Part shown: positions 49,113 through 60,598 of the stretch, piece by piece
Position numbering within the stretch: the stretch's first letter is position 1
Layout of the letters: every line of letters starts with the position of its first letter
NCBI GenBank assembly: GCA_032158295.1
Contig: CM063245.1
Span: 7,488,700-7,552,699 of the forward strand
Source of the DNA: Pycnopodia helianthoides
Taxonomy: Eukaryota > Echinodermata > Asteroidea > Forcipulatida > Asteriidae
Direction: 5' to 3'
DNA: 64,000 nt
Notes under the pieces: generated by a model
The model's database searches: none
What the model saw: the letters and a program-made list of their open reading frames with translations, nothing else
Told to the model about the DNA's origin: nothing
Translations under genes and position numbers: made by a program

Positions 49113-50970
49113 ATTAGTGCTGCCTTGTTTATCGGCCACTACTGTGTTGTCGGTCTTGATTAGTACAGACCGACCCATCACATCTTTTTGAAAGTGGTGT
49201 AGGCATTGATAACGGCCTGGAGTTTCAGGATGTTTATGTGTCAAGACCGGAATCGGTCGTCCCACTTTCCTGCTGCCTGACAGGGCACCATAGAGGCTCC
49301 CCAGCCCTCGTTGGAGGCGTCGGTGGAAATAGTGACTTGTGGATCTGACCAACTCAGCTACCAGTGGAGGTGCACCGTGACCAGTTTTGAGATTAGGTCC
49401 GTTTTTGGTCTGCGGTGCGCTAGGTGCAGTTAAAGAGGGCGCATTTTTAGTCGGCACCAGGGCACAAGACTGGCCATGAACCCTAGCAACTTCAGCCAGG
49501 CGTGTGCTTGTGTGGCTTGAGCTGACAGGAAAAGATTGACACAGTGGCATTGGCTGGTAACACGGTCCTGTGTGGGCACGGCCATGCCCTGCACAAGTTG
49601 ATTTCCGCTCCCATGGGATGGAGTGATGATGGACTTTGACTCGTTGACAAAAGAACCCCAGACTCCTTGTCAGTGCACAGAAGGCTGCTATGTTCTGAGA
49701 TGTCTCGTCTTTTGACCTCCCGACTATCAGCCAGTGTCCAAAAACATAAAAATCATTATGTTTTGTTAGTTGACGGCCATTACATTGACGAATGAGGGCT
49801 TAAAGGGGTTTCTGAAAAGCAGGACAGAAAGAAGTAGTGCCTATGGTCGTTTTCTTTTCCGTAGGCTTTTGGTTTGGTGGACGCTGTCAGTTTTCTGAGG
49901 CTCAGTTTAACAGCTGTATATCAAGTTTATCGCTTGTCCTCAGTTTCCAGAACATCCTAAAATTTTCCGTCGAAGGTCTTTCCATAAGAGGGTAGGTCTT
50001 CCAACTCCTTTCCCCCATCGTATGGAATATATAAAACATCCAAGATATTGGCTCTGCGAGATTTGGCAGAGATCAAAGAGATTTTTGTGACTGGTCCATG
50101 GAAAATCGGAGCGCTTCATCCAAACATCTGAAGGCTACTGCTAGCATATCAGCTGGGATGGTGAATCTTCTTCACAGGCGCAGACAATGTTTTCTGAGAG
50201 TAAAAGAAGAAAGGTGCTTGTTTTTTGTGCCAAATCTGGCAGCTTCGTCAAATTTCTTCATGATGTCTTCTATCTTGGCTTTTGCCTTATCATTGAATAT
50301 GGTCTTGCGGCTTTACCGCTGTCTCCAGAAAGCTTGTCCATGGCCGTACTTGAAATGAGCGGGACTGTCAGGAAATCACGGCAGTCCTTCTACGGAAAAC
50401 GGAAGTAGGAAGTCGAAGTATGCGGACAATAGCGCATTGGAGTAGCCCATCTTGTGATGGTGCATGAGAGCGGCAGTCGTTGTTGCCATTGAAGGTGGGA
50501 TCACTGTTAATTTAAGTCCAAAAGTTCATTGAAGGATGGATAGAAATAGCTGCTGTTGACCCTGCAGGGGATCTGTTGCTGTCCGGTAAGGACAGTGCAC
50601 CGGAGCCCTTGCTGGAAGGAAAGGGCTATCCCATGGGCCTGTGTGGTCTGGGTCCTAGCTCTGTCCGGGTAGGATAACGCAGAAGTCCGGAGGGTTGGCC
50701 CCAGCGAATGACGGAGGGTGTCCCCACTGTTGTCGTATCAGTGCAGATAATGAAGAGCTAAACTCTTGAAAGGCTTTCATGAAATCTGTGGTGGTAACGC
50801 TGTCTTTCTTCTTCTTCTTTCTCTTTGTCGAGTCTTTGTCTGGCCTTGCTTCGTGAACGGTCACCCCCGGACGGAGTCTTGGGTAAAAGGCCCCAAATTA
50901 TACTCAGACGATAACAAAAAATGCAATAAGCGATGTGATATGTGATTTCCGCCACAGCTTGACACTGCAA
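49113..50970 (-). pseudogene. Decayed DIRS-type retrotransposon, RT/RNase H and gag-like part
   Basis: Minus-strand frames read LKMRPLQLHL, SDPQVTISTDASNEGWGASM and, after a shift, KTDNTVVADKQGSTNG. This is the end of the RT and the RNase H domain (STDAS..GWG..., TDN) in the DIRS/gypsy arrangement; the Asp residues of TDAS and TDN are kept. Upstream (50655-50970) is a charged, Lys-rich, gag-like frame with KRKKKKK. Multiple frame changes. It is the complement of the recombinase part at 2-3.3 kb, but the two need not be one family. Confidence 0.7.
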
Positions 50971-51680
50971 TTTATTTAAGTGCTATTAGCACCTGTAATT
51001 AAAACCAAAAGTAATAACACTATTTAAAACAACAATTTGTAAAATGGCAAGGAGCCGGATACCGTACATAGGGCAAACCGGCTGACAGACAAACAAAACA
51101 TACATGTAACAATGGACAACCATAAACATACCAGTGGCCACACCAAGGACTACCACGCCCTTACCAAAGTGACCACATAAAGGACAATCACGCCCTTTTA
51201 CCAAAGTGGCCGCACCAAGGGGTACCACATCCTTACAAACATAAACACAGCTGAGCTAGGACAACCACGCTCAGGTGTACCACACATGAAAATTGTGGGG
51301 GTCTAGTGACCCCAATACAGTACAAAAACATGTCACGCACCTTGCCTGAACCATTCACCTGATGCACACTGTGCACCTATCAATGAAGTATTTAAAAAGT
51401 CCTACATGAAAATGCTATTCCCCAAGTTGGAAAACGAGGGGGAAGAATGGCCCCGGCGGAACCGCTGGGCACCCTAAATTTAACTTTACCATTAATTATA
51501 AGTGATAAAAAGAGAGAAGTGTATCCCAGTCCTAGTAACACATCAGAAATTCCCCAAGTTGGAAAACGAGGGGGACAGGTAAGATAGCCCGACCGAAACA
51601 CGGATGGCACTATCGTAAGAAAAATTACATAACCTTGGCCCATTACAACTAGAAACTAGGTGATACAATTTTTTCTACAA
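50971..51680 (-). mobile_element. Probable 5' untranslated/terminal part of the DIRS remnant
   Basis: Irregular repeats: TACCACGCCCTTACCAAAGT with variants at 51150-51240, and CCCAAGTTGGAAAACGAGGG at 51421 and 51552. No coding sequence. Assignment to the DIRS element is by adjacency. Confidence 0.4.
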
Positions 51681-51968
51681 ATGAAATTATAAGACATTTA
51701 CTATTTTCTGTCATTTTCTGCGAAAAACTGCCCTTTCAAAGGTGGAGCAACAGGGGAGGAGGCGGGTTATAAAGTTTGGCTTCAATCACAAGCTGTGACA
51801 AAGTGACGCTAAGCAAGAAAATGTTTTCCCTCCAAAAAGGTAACAAGTGACTTGCCAATATATCCTGCTCATTGGCTAACCTTTTAAACTTAAGGACCAA
51901 TCAAACCGTTTTCGGCACTACGTATATGCTGATTGGTTGTTGGCCCGAACATCTGGACCCCCAAACCA

Positions 51969-51978
51969 GTATAAATAG
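51969..51978 (+). promoter_or_regulatory. TATA-box-like TATAAATA
   Basis: CAGTATAAATAGCT at 51968-51981, downstream of a GC-rich GGGGAGGAGGCGGG stretch at 51750. No transcript is identifiable; it precedes only the 55-bp repeats. Confidence 0.25.
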
Positions 51979-52016
51979 CTTCACACATCACAATTGCCAG
52001 AATGGGCCAGCATGTC

Positions 52017-52185
52017 CAACCGTTAACACAACAGTACATGCACATTAGCCTCATCCATAACGTATGCACAGCAACCGTTCACACCCCAGTACATGCTCAT
52101 TAGCCTGATCCATCATGTATGCACGGCCAACCGTTAACACTACAGTAAGTGCACATTAGCCTGATCCATCACCTATGCACGGCAA
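52017..52185. repeat. 55-56 bp tandem repeat, 3 copies
   Basis: CAACCGTT starts at 52017, 52072 and 52128, and CAACGG at 52183. Each unit holds CAGTACATGC.CATTAGCCTG and ATCCAT...TATGCACGG. Confidence 0.9.
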
Positions 52186-52390
52186 CGGCCGATCCAAACA
52201 AGGAACGCACAGACTAGGGAATGTGGTATGGTATGCTGAGTATAAAGCATTTGATCATAAAATTGATAAAATGAATTACTTTGCAGGGTCATTGTGCAAA
52301 GTCAAAATGCTGCAATGAAAAATGAAGACACATGCGCAGTTGTTTAAACAGGTTTTTTTTTTTACTTGTACCGTAATTGTGTTAATGAAA

Positions 52391-52485
52391 TAGTTGCGAT
52401 AATCGTAACCCTCCAATCCCCCCGCGATAATCGTAACCCTCCATCCTCCCGTCGGGGGATTGGAGGGTTACGATTATCGCAACTA
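52391..52485. mobile_element. 95-bp foldback element with perfect 9-bp target duplication
   Basis: Arms TAGTTGCGATAATCGTAACC...CCCCC are perfectly inverted over 32 bp. TTAATGAAA flanks it at 52382-52390 and 52486-52494. The centre repeats GCGATAATCGTAACCCTCCA once more in direct orientation. A 9-bp duplication suggests Mutator-type mobilisation, by inference. Confidence 0.9.
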
Positions 52486-52503
52486 TTAATGAAACTGCTC
52501 TTA

Positions 52504-52669
52504 AGCCCGGTTCATACTTTCTGTGAATGCGAAGTGAAAATTGACGACACAAATATGCAACGAATAATTCGCAGCGGATGAGCTGTGCTCAACTCTAGTG
52601 AATTATTCGCAGCGAAAACAGAGTGTTGTCAATATTCATTTCGCATTGGCAGGAAGTATGAACCGAGCT
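52504..52669. mobile_element. Harbinger/ISL2EU-like MITE with TTA duplication
   Basis: Ends AGCCCGGTTCATACTTTCTG and AGCTCGGTTCATACTTCCTG (inverted) with TTA at 52501-52503 and 52670-52672. ATTCGCAGCG motifs recur inside. 166 bp, non-coding. Confidence 0.85.
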
Positions 52670-52672
52670 TTA

Positions 52673-53230
52673 AACGGGTCACCAACTGTTTCAGAAACGG
52701 TTACGAGTTTACAAAAAATAACCGTGAATGTGCAGGCTTGTACGTAAGCCTGTAACGGTTACTTTGTTAATTGCGACAGATCATCCGGTTAAATGTTTAC
52801 ATTTGACTTGTACGGATCGAATAAACGTTGACAAATTTACTTAAAAAGTGCCGCTTAACGCTGACCGTAATAAATGTGACCACGATTTTCACAGCACATA
52901 TAACTCCCAATTTACAGGCTTGCAGTCTTTGTATGATTTCATTACCTCTGTGCCTGAAGCAATAGTTGTAAGAAACAACGAACGCTAGGGGGCATTCCAA
53001 AACAATTTGACTGCGCATGCTCGTATATTTTGCAAGGTCGAATGCGAAATCAGAGGGCTGCTGTGGAGACGCAATGTTTTCGATCACATGCTCAGTTGTG
53101 TTAAGAGGTTTTTTTACTTGAAATTTTGTTCATGGAACAGATGGTTTAAACTGAGTAACCAACTGTTTCAGAAACGGTTACACGCTTACAAAAATAACAT
53201 TAAAAGCACAGGCTTCTTGTAAAGCCTGGT
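52673..53230. repeat. Dispersed repeat family R1, copy 3
   Basis: Contains ACTGTTTCAGAAACGGTTAC twice (about 52685 and 53161), ATCCGGTTAAATGTTTACAT and AATTTACAGGCTTGCAGTC, as in 14.8-15.8 and 16.97 kb. Confidence 0.65.
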
Positions 53231-53565
53231 CAATGCTGTTGTATTAAAATTATAATTGTAACAAATTTTGTGCCTTTTCATACCGATCGAGGATGTTATT
53301 CTTGTTAGGCTAAAAAAGTAACTTTATATGGGATATGAGTTGATTGTTATTTTTGGCTCTTCACCCCAAATAATTTATAACATTGACCCTATATTAATTT
53401 CTTTTTACCTTTTCCTAATCAGGCATTCCCCACCAAATTTTGGTTTGTGCCACATTGTGATTTCCCGAAGAAATGCGTTTGCATAAGGAACCCCCAAAAT
53501 TGAGGTTTTCCGACGAACGGGTTTCCCAGCGCAAAGAAAACGCACCGGTCGTTGTCTATAGATAG
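53231..53565. other. Nothing recognised
   Basis: No exon, repeat or RNA gene identified. Confidence 0.5.
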
Positions 53566-53573
53566 TTTCCAGT

Positions 53574-53858
53574 CATAGAGTTATATAGAAGAACTAGAGG
53601 GCGCACTAGCCAAGTTGCGTGACTCGTCGCGCGGGTGGTGCGGCCATGTTTTAAGTACCACTACCGTTACTTTACTGTACGCAAAACAACAACATAAACA
53701 CCGAGCGCGTGATGCGTGCATTCACCATACGCACATCGTATACTTCGTACTCAAATTTGCCCTCTAATTAAATGGCGCTCGTGTCTCCTTGCGGTCCCGG
53801 CGCGTTTGTGCACGCAGTATTGCCAGTGCGCCCCCTAGTTCTTATATATAACTCTATG
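53574..53858. mobile_element. Element with CATAGAGTTATATA ends and 8-bp duplication, hAT-like
   Basis: Inverted ends CATAGAGTTATATAGAAGAA and CATAGAGTTATATATAAGAA, continuing AGGGCGC. Flanks TTTCCAGT (53566-53573) and TTCCCAGT (53859-53866) differ at one base, consistent with an 8-bp target duplication. Confidence 0.85.
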
Positions 53859-54112
53859 TTCCCAGTAGACGCCATCTTTACGGGCAAAGTGCAAATTTTG
53901 GCTTGCAGGTGCGTCTAACGCTCAACTTATTAACGCAGCCGCGTTGTTCACTGACCAATCCTGCAATGAGTTTCGTGAAATGCGCGCGTGTTGCAAGCCG
54001 TTCTCACACGAAACGCACGACTGTTTGTTCTAAACTGCCCGTAAAGATGGCCGATTTACGTAACACTGCAACCTATCTATACGTTGTCTATAGAAAATTG
54101 ACTCATTTTCGT

Positions 54113-54258
54113 ATCACACTCGCGCTCGTGGAATACGAAAAAATATAGCGCTTCTGCGTCAAATATCCAACGAGGCCGAATGCCGAGGCCGAAGGCCGAG
54201 TTGGATATGGGACGCAGACGCGCTATATTTTTTCGTATTCCACGAGCGCGAGTGTGAT
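54113..54258. repeat. Long near-perfect inverted repeat
   Basis: Two 65-bp arms (54113-54177 and 54194-54258) starting ATCACACTCGCGCTCGTGGA, with 5 mismatches and a 16-bp centre. GC-rich outside, ATATAGCGC inside. Either a foldback element or a cruciform-prone palindrome. Confidence 0.9.
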
Positions 54259-55540
54259 AACGAATTTATCTTCAGCCTCATTAAGTCAATGAGGTTAGGT
54301 TATGTTTTTGTTTTTGGTTTTCCACGCGCAAAGTTTAGAATGTAATTTGTGCACTGACCGTATGCGGAGCGTGACGCATTGACACTCACAATACGCAGAG
54401 TGCAATATAAAAACTGGGAGTAGGTTATCGTCTGATATCACACTCCGGTTCGAGCATCTGATTGGAGGATTAGCGCGTACTGGAAGATAAAAACACATCA
54501 TGAAATTGCAGGCAGAGTTTCCATGGCGTTAAATTCGACTGAGAATTTGTTTTTTTTCTTCTGACAATGTTTTAATAAGTTTCGATGCTTTTAAACTGAC
54601 TGTCAATCAAATCTTTCTTGTTTAAAAAAAGATTTGTGTAATCCAGGACATTAATTTGAGCTTTATTGAAAAATTATGTTTCTGGAAGTCGGATTTCTTT
54701 TCACTTTATTCTATGTGTATGTACACAGATACAAAACGCGCAATAACTGACGTCATTGTGACGTCGTCCGTAATTTTAGGCCAGAAAGCACATCTACAGT
54801 ATTCCAGAAGTAAAACTGAAAAATTTTGACGATCGAGGATAAACTTCGGGGAGATATGGTGTTAACAAGGTTGGCAAATTAAATATTCACCCCACTGTTA
54901 AGTGGCTAAATAATTAAGAATTTTAAAATTTATTGCATTTAGAGTAATTAAGTTTCTGTTCTAAGCTTCAATTTGATATAGAACACGATAAGAACTAAAA
55001 GGGTATTATAAGAAGTTCAGATTTAAACATTTTAACCTGGAAAAAATATTGTTTTAATTTTATTAAATGTTTTTTTCGGAAAAAAGTAAAACTTTCATAT
55101 AAACTGCTGAACTAACTCAAGTTTGCGGTTTTTTTACATAATAATCTAAATCCAACCCGAACAAAATGAACAACACAAAATTTACAGAAAAAATATGTAC
55201 TTTATTTTTTAGTTGCCAAAAACACGTTTTTTACCAGACAAAGTTCGAAATGCAAGAGTATTTGTATCACTCAAAGAATAATGAACATTTTACCCTAATA
55301 ATTGTAATTTTTATTAGACTTAATTTTAATTAAGAATGTTTTAACGTTTAATAAGAAAAAAAAATATTTGTACAAGATAAATACCAGAATCATACAAAAT
55401 TATCATGGTTCAATCATGTTGCAAATCAAGCAGTGGTTGATAAATAACTCCATGGAGTACCAAGGGTGGTTTTTCAAAACGTCATTGATATAAATGAGTA
55501 ACAATTAAAAGTCCAGATATCTTTATTAGAAAGGTACGGG
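54259..55540. other. AT-rich stretch, nothing recognised
   Basis: Very AT-rich with no credible frames or repeats. Confidence 0.6.
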
Positions 55541-55750
55541 TACTAAAGATACTGTAAATAGCGCAAGGGTCATTTTGAAATCTAAGTCTTGGGAATGGTA
55601 CGCCAATTGGCGTACCAATCACCCACTCCAATGTAAATAACGCAAGGGTTATTTTGAATTCTAACTCTTGGGAATGGTAATTTTGAAATCTTGGGAATGG
55701 TACGCCAATTGGCGTACCAATCACACCCACTCCAATGTAAATAACGCAAG
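55540..55750. repeat. Irregular tandem repeat with two 20-bp palindromes
   Basis: GGTACGCCAATTGGCGTACC at 55597-55616 and 55699-55718, each preceded by CTTGGGAAT and followed by AATCAC(AC)CCACTCCAATGT, AAATAACGCAAGGGT. Spacing is 102 bp. A partial palindrome-less unit (GGGAATGGTAATTTTG) lies between. Confidence 0.9.
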
Positions 55751-55869
55751 GGTCTGAATTGTCATATTTGATGAGAAATGAATAATTAAACTAATTTTCC
55801 GATTGGAGTTTATCGCTCAGTGAGCGTTTTATTCATTTGTTGAATCTATATGATTTATACAAATGTGTA

Positions 55870-56030
55870 ATCGGTTTTTCACTATTTTCTCGTGACCCAG
55901 ATGGCCGATCGATCTCAAACTTCTACAGGTTTGTCAGTTTATGTATATGGTGGATTACATAGAGTGGTTACACTGCCAGCAACTGTTTTGTTAGCAAAAA
56001 CCAATTCTGTAATGTTCCTCTAAGCTGTAG
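55870..56030. mobile_element. TTAA-family MITE end (AACATTACAGAA type)
   Basis: Ends ACCAATTCTGTAATGTTCCT, as at the 4.0 kb element, with the CTCGTGACC.AGATGGCC body. No complete left end found. Confidence 0.5.
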
Positions 56031-56221
56031 GGCGATTCCTGATCATCATCATATAGGTGACGCTGGCAGTTGAATCCCATTGAGGGGTTTCCCATTGCTG
56101 AGGAGTGTCTATGTCACTGTCTGAGTGCTGGTTTAGGAGGCTGTTTAGGAGGCTGCTGGGCTTTCTTGGTCCTTGATGTCATTTCGGACGAGTGGTAGCG
56201 CTGCTGCAGGACACTCAACCT

Positions 56222-56409
56222 CTATTTGCAGTTGTCGACTCCCATACAGTTTCTCCCCTCTATTTCCCCACCATCTCCTTTCCAAGGCTTATCATTGTCT
56301 ACAAGGAGACAGTCTTTGTTGTTGGCTGACAATGCCCAAGTGATGCCACTGGGCATTCTGTGGTGCCCAAGAACCAGACCAAACACCGACTCACCAAGCA
56401 AAGGACCAT
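56222..56409 (-). CDS. Unknown small protein, exon 2 (predicted)
   Basis: Minus-strand acceptor TTACAACAG then GATGGTCC..., in phase with exon 1 (split Asp codon). Reads GPLLGESVFGLVLGHHRMPS then GITWALSANNKDCLLVDNDK and a Gly/Glu-rich end to TAG at 56224-56222. Translation in the same frame stays open for 39 codons beyond the TAG (Lys/Gln/Pro-rich), so the stop may be recent or read through. No family recognised. Confidence 0.4.
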
Positions 56410-56802
56410 CTGTTGTAATAAATGAATGAATGAATGTTGTAATAAACAAATAATTTAATTTAAAATGCATAACCATTTTTTAAATTTTTTTTTAATTTTT
56501 TTTAAATTTAAACACATTGTATTTATGTTTTTTTTTTGTTCTTCAATATCATTGTGTGAAAATGTATTTTCCAATGGTCAAGATAAACAGTGCTCTCCCT
56601 TAACAGTGGTCCGCTGGCCAATAGTTGCAACAGCATAGGAATGTTGTCTGGCCCCGACATCATTACATGTTCACTATAATAACTAAATGTAACCGTTTAT
56701 ACATTTCATATTCATTGTCAATGTCATGATTGTGTGGGAAAAAAAGTGAAGTGAAGTTAAGTGAAGTGAGGAAGGGTCTACTCTTCTTAGTCTTAGTCTT
56801 AC

Positions 56803-57013
56803 CTTGATCATGTCGGTTTTCGGGGATGAGCTGGGGTTGCCTGCACCTATCAGTAGTACTACTAAGTGTACACAGCCAACCTTTTCGGCGCCTCATAAGG
56901 TTCTCCAGTTTTTTGTTGAGAGGTTTTGCTCCCTTGCCAGTAATCGAGTTGGAACACATGACCAACACATTGTCATTCACCTTTTCGAACCATGAGTGTT
57001 TTTGGCGAGGCAT
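56803..57013 (-). CDS. Unknown small protein, exon 1 (predicted)
   Basis: ATG at 57013-57011, frame MPRQKHSWFEKVNDNVLVMC, SNSITGKGAKPLNKKLENLM, a basic RRRKGW stretch and PQLIPENRHDQ, ending at a strong donor (CAAG|GTAAG). Joined to 56222-56409 it gives about 132 residues. Function unknown. Single-copy appearance and matched splice phase are the only support; it could also be part of an unrecognised mobile element. Confidence 0.4.
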
Positions 57014-57139
57014 CTTCACTTTACTATCTAGGCCTAACCTACCGACGCGCACTTTACAAACAAACAAACCGACGACTGACTTTCTCTAAATACAAAATTG
57101 ATGTGTGCTCAATTAAATACTGCGCCCCCACCCCCCCCC

Positions 57140-57235
57140 CCCCAGCCGCCTGTGCACCACCTAGGCCGCCTACAGGCAGTTTCTCTAGTGTAAGGTCAAA
57201 GTGCATAAATAAATGTAATACAATGTAGCCAGACT
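57140..57235. repeat. Tandem segment, partial first copy
   Basis: GCCTACAGGCAGTTTCTCTA, AAGGTCAAAGTGCATAAATA and ATGTAATACAATGTAGCCAG match the ends of the two larger copies at 58270-58350 and 59130-59205. Confidence 0.75.
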
Positions 57236-57241
57236 ACTTCC

Positions 57242-57388
57242 TGGGGCCCAATTTCATAAAGCCTGCAAGCGCTTACTGGTTACCAGCCAAAATTCCATAA
57301 AGTTTACATTGTTGCAACTGGTGCGCCACTCATTTTTTTGCTTAAAAGCAGTACTTTCTGCTTAACAGCTTTATGAAATTGGCGCTCC
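57242..57388. mobile_element. MITE with GGGGCCCAATTTCATAAAGC ends
   Basis: Left GGGGCCCAATTTCATAAAGC and right GCTTTATGAAATTGGCGCTC are inverted; related to 28420-28771. Confidence 0.7.
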
Positions 57389-57424
57389 ATGCATGATGTA
57401 CATGTACACATGACTTTTGCATCA

Positions 57425-58369
57425 GTGGAAATCTACATGTACATGGATGTCTGTTCAACAATGCGTTATCGTTTCAAAGGGCCGTGTCAATCACTATTAC
57501 AATCAATGGCACTAAAAACTTAATTGGTTAGTAAGTACAGTAACTTTCGACAGTATAAAGCATTTTGAGAAACATTTCACTTCGAAGAAACGTGGCTATC
57601 GAAAAAGATATTAATTTTCATCCCCCCAAATTTTAATCTCAGAGAAGATGCTGCAAAAACGTTTCTCAGATTGTGTTTTCCAACTACTTCCTGTGTTGAC
57701 GTAATTGTTCGCCCCAGATTTTCGGCGATATCTAAAAAACGCGACCACCTTTTGAAATTATCAATTTTTTTTTTCACAGATTATTGTAGTATCTACATTT
57801 ATATAGGATCAAAACAATCGAACGGTTTCAAAAACCAAAGGTATACTGTCCCTTTGACTCCCATAAACTCCATTTTACTTGTAAAAGCATCTCAAATAAA
57901 TCCTCGTTATTTAATCATTCATGCACTGTTCCTGTAAACCTTAAATAATAAACAAGGACTAAGTTAAATATATTTATAAACAAAAGGAAACTTATATTAA
58001 GTCCTGGTGAGAGGGGACTTTTCACCACAATACTATTCACAACAACGTTCCATAGTTAGATATAATTTAATGCATCTTATATGTAGGCCTAATTCACTGG
58101 TGTACACAATAAAGAGAGGTGAACTCAAGACTGTTTGGATCATGTATAGTGTTCGTATGGCCATCCAACATGCTATCATACTTTCAACGGCGCTATACGA
58201 TCTTTGCTTTCAACAGTTTTAAGTTGCTGCATATTTAATGAGCGTTTCGAATACCGCGCGCCCTCTGTGCAGGCCTACGTATGCAGTTTCTCTATTGCAA
58301 CTTAAGGTCAAAGTGCATAAATAAATGTAATACAATTTTAATCGAGTATTGTAGCCAGCCTACTGTTCT
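57425..58369. repeat. Tandem segmental duplication, copy A
   Basis: Shares long near-identical blocks with 58555-59216 (GATTATTGTAGTATCTACAT, CATAAACTCCATTTTACTT, TTAAGTCCTGGTGAGAGGGG). Copy A has an additional segment of about 230 bp (57530-57765) absent from copy B. Not coding. Confidence 0.88.
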
Positions 58370-58554
58370 TATATACCGAATAATAAAGATTCTTCTGAAA
58401 TGGATTGACAGCATCCATTAATATGGATATATTAATGGGCATATAGTCATGGTTTTGACATCACCTTGGGCCTATAATTTTAACTGTGCCCCTCATAAGC
58501 AGTCAATATTTTTATACGTGTACATGTACATGTATGTACATTTACATGTGTACA

Positions 58555-59216
58555 AGTGGAAATCTACACGTTCACAGTGCGTTATCGTTTTAAGGGCCGT
58601 GTAATCACTATTAAAATTAATGGAAATAAAAACTTACTTGTTTTTTTTTTTTACAGATTATTGTAGTATCTACATTTATATAGGATCAAAACAATCGAAC
58701 GGTTTATAAAACAAAAGGTATACTTTCCCTTTGACTCCCATAAACTCCATTTTACTTTAAAAGCACCTCAAATAAATCCTCATTATTTAATCATTCCTGC
58801 ACTGGTCTTGTAAACCTTAAATAATAAACAAGGACTAAGTTAAATATATTTATAAACAAAAGGAAACTTATATTAAGTCCTGGTGAGAGGGGACTTTTCA
58901 CCACAATACTATTCACAACAACGTTCCATAGCTAGATATAATTTAATGCATCTTATATGTAGGCCTAATTCACTGATAGGTGTTCACAATAAAGAGAGGT
59001 GAACATGTGTTCATGGATCATGTATACTATTCGTATGGCCATCCATCACTTCAACATGCTATACTTTCAGCAGTTATAAATTGCTGCATATTTAATGAGC
59101 GTTTCAAATACCGCGCGCCCGGTGCACAGGCCTACATGCAGTTTCTCTATTGCAAGGTCAAAGTGCATAAATAAATGTAATACAATTTCAATCGAGTATT
59201 GTAGCCAGCCTACTCT
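58555..59216. repeat. Tandem segmental duplication, copy B
   Basis: See copy A; it ends with the same AAAGTGCATAAATAAATGTA and TGTAGCCAGCCTACT block. Confidence 0.88.
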
Positions 59217-60594
59217 AGTACTTAAACACACATACACATGTGTTTACATGTACATCAAGTACATGTGTACATTGGGTAGAGCCTTCCCTGATGGAAAAGG
59301 TATACTTGCCAATGCCAGCACTGAATAGAGACCTTCTGCTGAACGAAGGCTACAAGTTTCGAATGCCTTTAATGACTCAATCACGACACTCCACACGTGG
59401 CCACGACGCTCCAAAGACGCATTTGTGTAGAATATAGTTTAATACTTGAAATCAAAAATCCATGCTTTTTTGTGCCTTTGTTGTCATTTATATAATAAAG
59501 ATTCCCGAGACACCAACATCATGGTCTAAGTGCAAACTACAACTACAAGGGCACATAGATAGTCATATTGCTGGCGGGAGTGAGAGTGATCAGACCCCGT
59601 CGCAACTCACTGTAGGCCATTGAAAACATATGTCCAAGGAATTTCCAAAGGTTTGTCCGACGTTTTTTTACAATGGAAATTAAACATTACATTATTTAAA
59701 AGATAGATATCTATCATTGTATGAGTGTTCGTAAGCCAAGTTTTCTTATATATGTTCAAACCTTTGGCAAAAATAATTTTAATCTTCTAAGTTCTAACAT
59801 GGTCACGACATTGCCCTTGTCAATAAATGTACAATCATTGGTAGTCTAATGAATCAAATCACTAAAATACAAGTGAAAACTTTTTGCTTGGTAATTGTGC
59901 ATGTTATATTTAGGCCTACCATTAATTTTTGAAGTCCATAAGCCCGAAAATTGTGATTATGTGTAAAGTCAAACAATATAGTTCTACGAATTTTAACGGT
60001 TCACACGAAAAAAAGCGATTAAATAGATTTCCTGCCTAATTCAATTTAAATGGTCACCCAATTAATAACTAAGGAAAATATTAAACAAAAAGAATAATAA
60101 GATCAATGAACTTTAGTTTATATGTGTTTATTATCATTACTTCAGGTAACCATCGGCACCCAAGGAAAGGAAATCCAAAGAGATGTTTTCCTTGAGAGCA
60201 CAAGGTCATCCATTGAGACGGGTCATCTTGTGGCTCTACTTTCATCGGTAGGGTTTTATCAAAGACGCCATCATCAGTGCAAGTTCAGTGGTTAAAAGGT
60301 TCTTGGCTCATGCAGTGGAAAGAGTGGTACGGTATGTGGGTACTGGAAAACACAGCAGACCCTACACAGATGATTTGCCCATAGTGTGTTATTCTGTGGG
60401 GTTTTGAGGTGTCTTCCAGAGGCTGCCTCAGTAAATCCACTAAAAGAGAGCTGAGACATAAATATTCTGAACTTGACAACATGTAAAATATTTAACTAGA
60501 TATTCAGTGATCTCAGCTTTTTATTTTATGGCCGATCGGCTGGAAGATATTAAATTAAAATATAGAATGTCACATGGGAACAAATGTTTAGTTT
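59217..60594. other. Intergenic, nothing recognised
   Basis: CATGTACATGT-rich microsatellite-like stretch at 59230-59275. The 60140-60470 segment has moderately balanced composition but no exon could be supported. Confidence 0.5.
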
Positions 60595-60598
60595 TTAA

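Noticed and set aside
51968..52185. A TATA-driven gene start
   Set aside because: A TATA-like word is present but there is no coding or transcript-like structure downstream, only 55-bp repeats.
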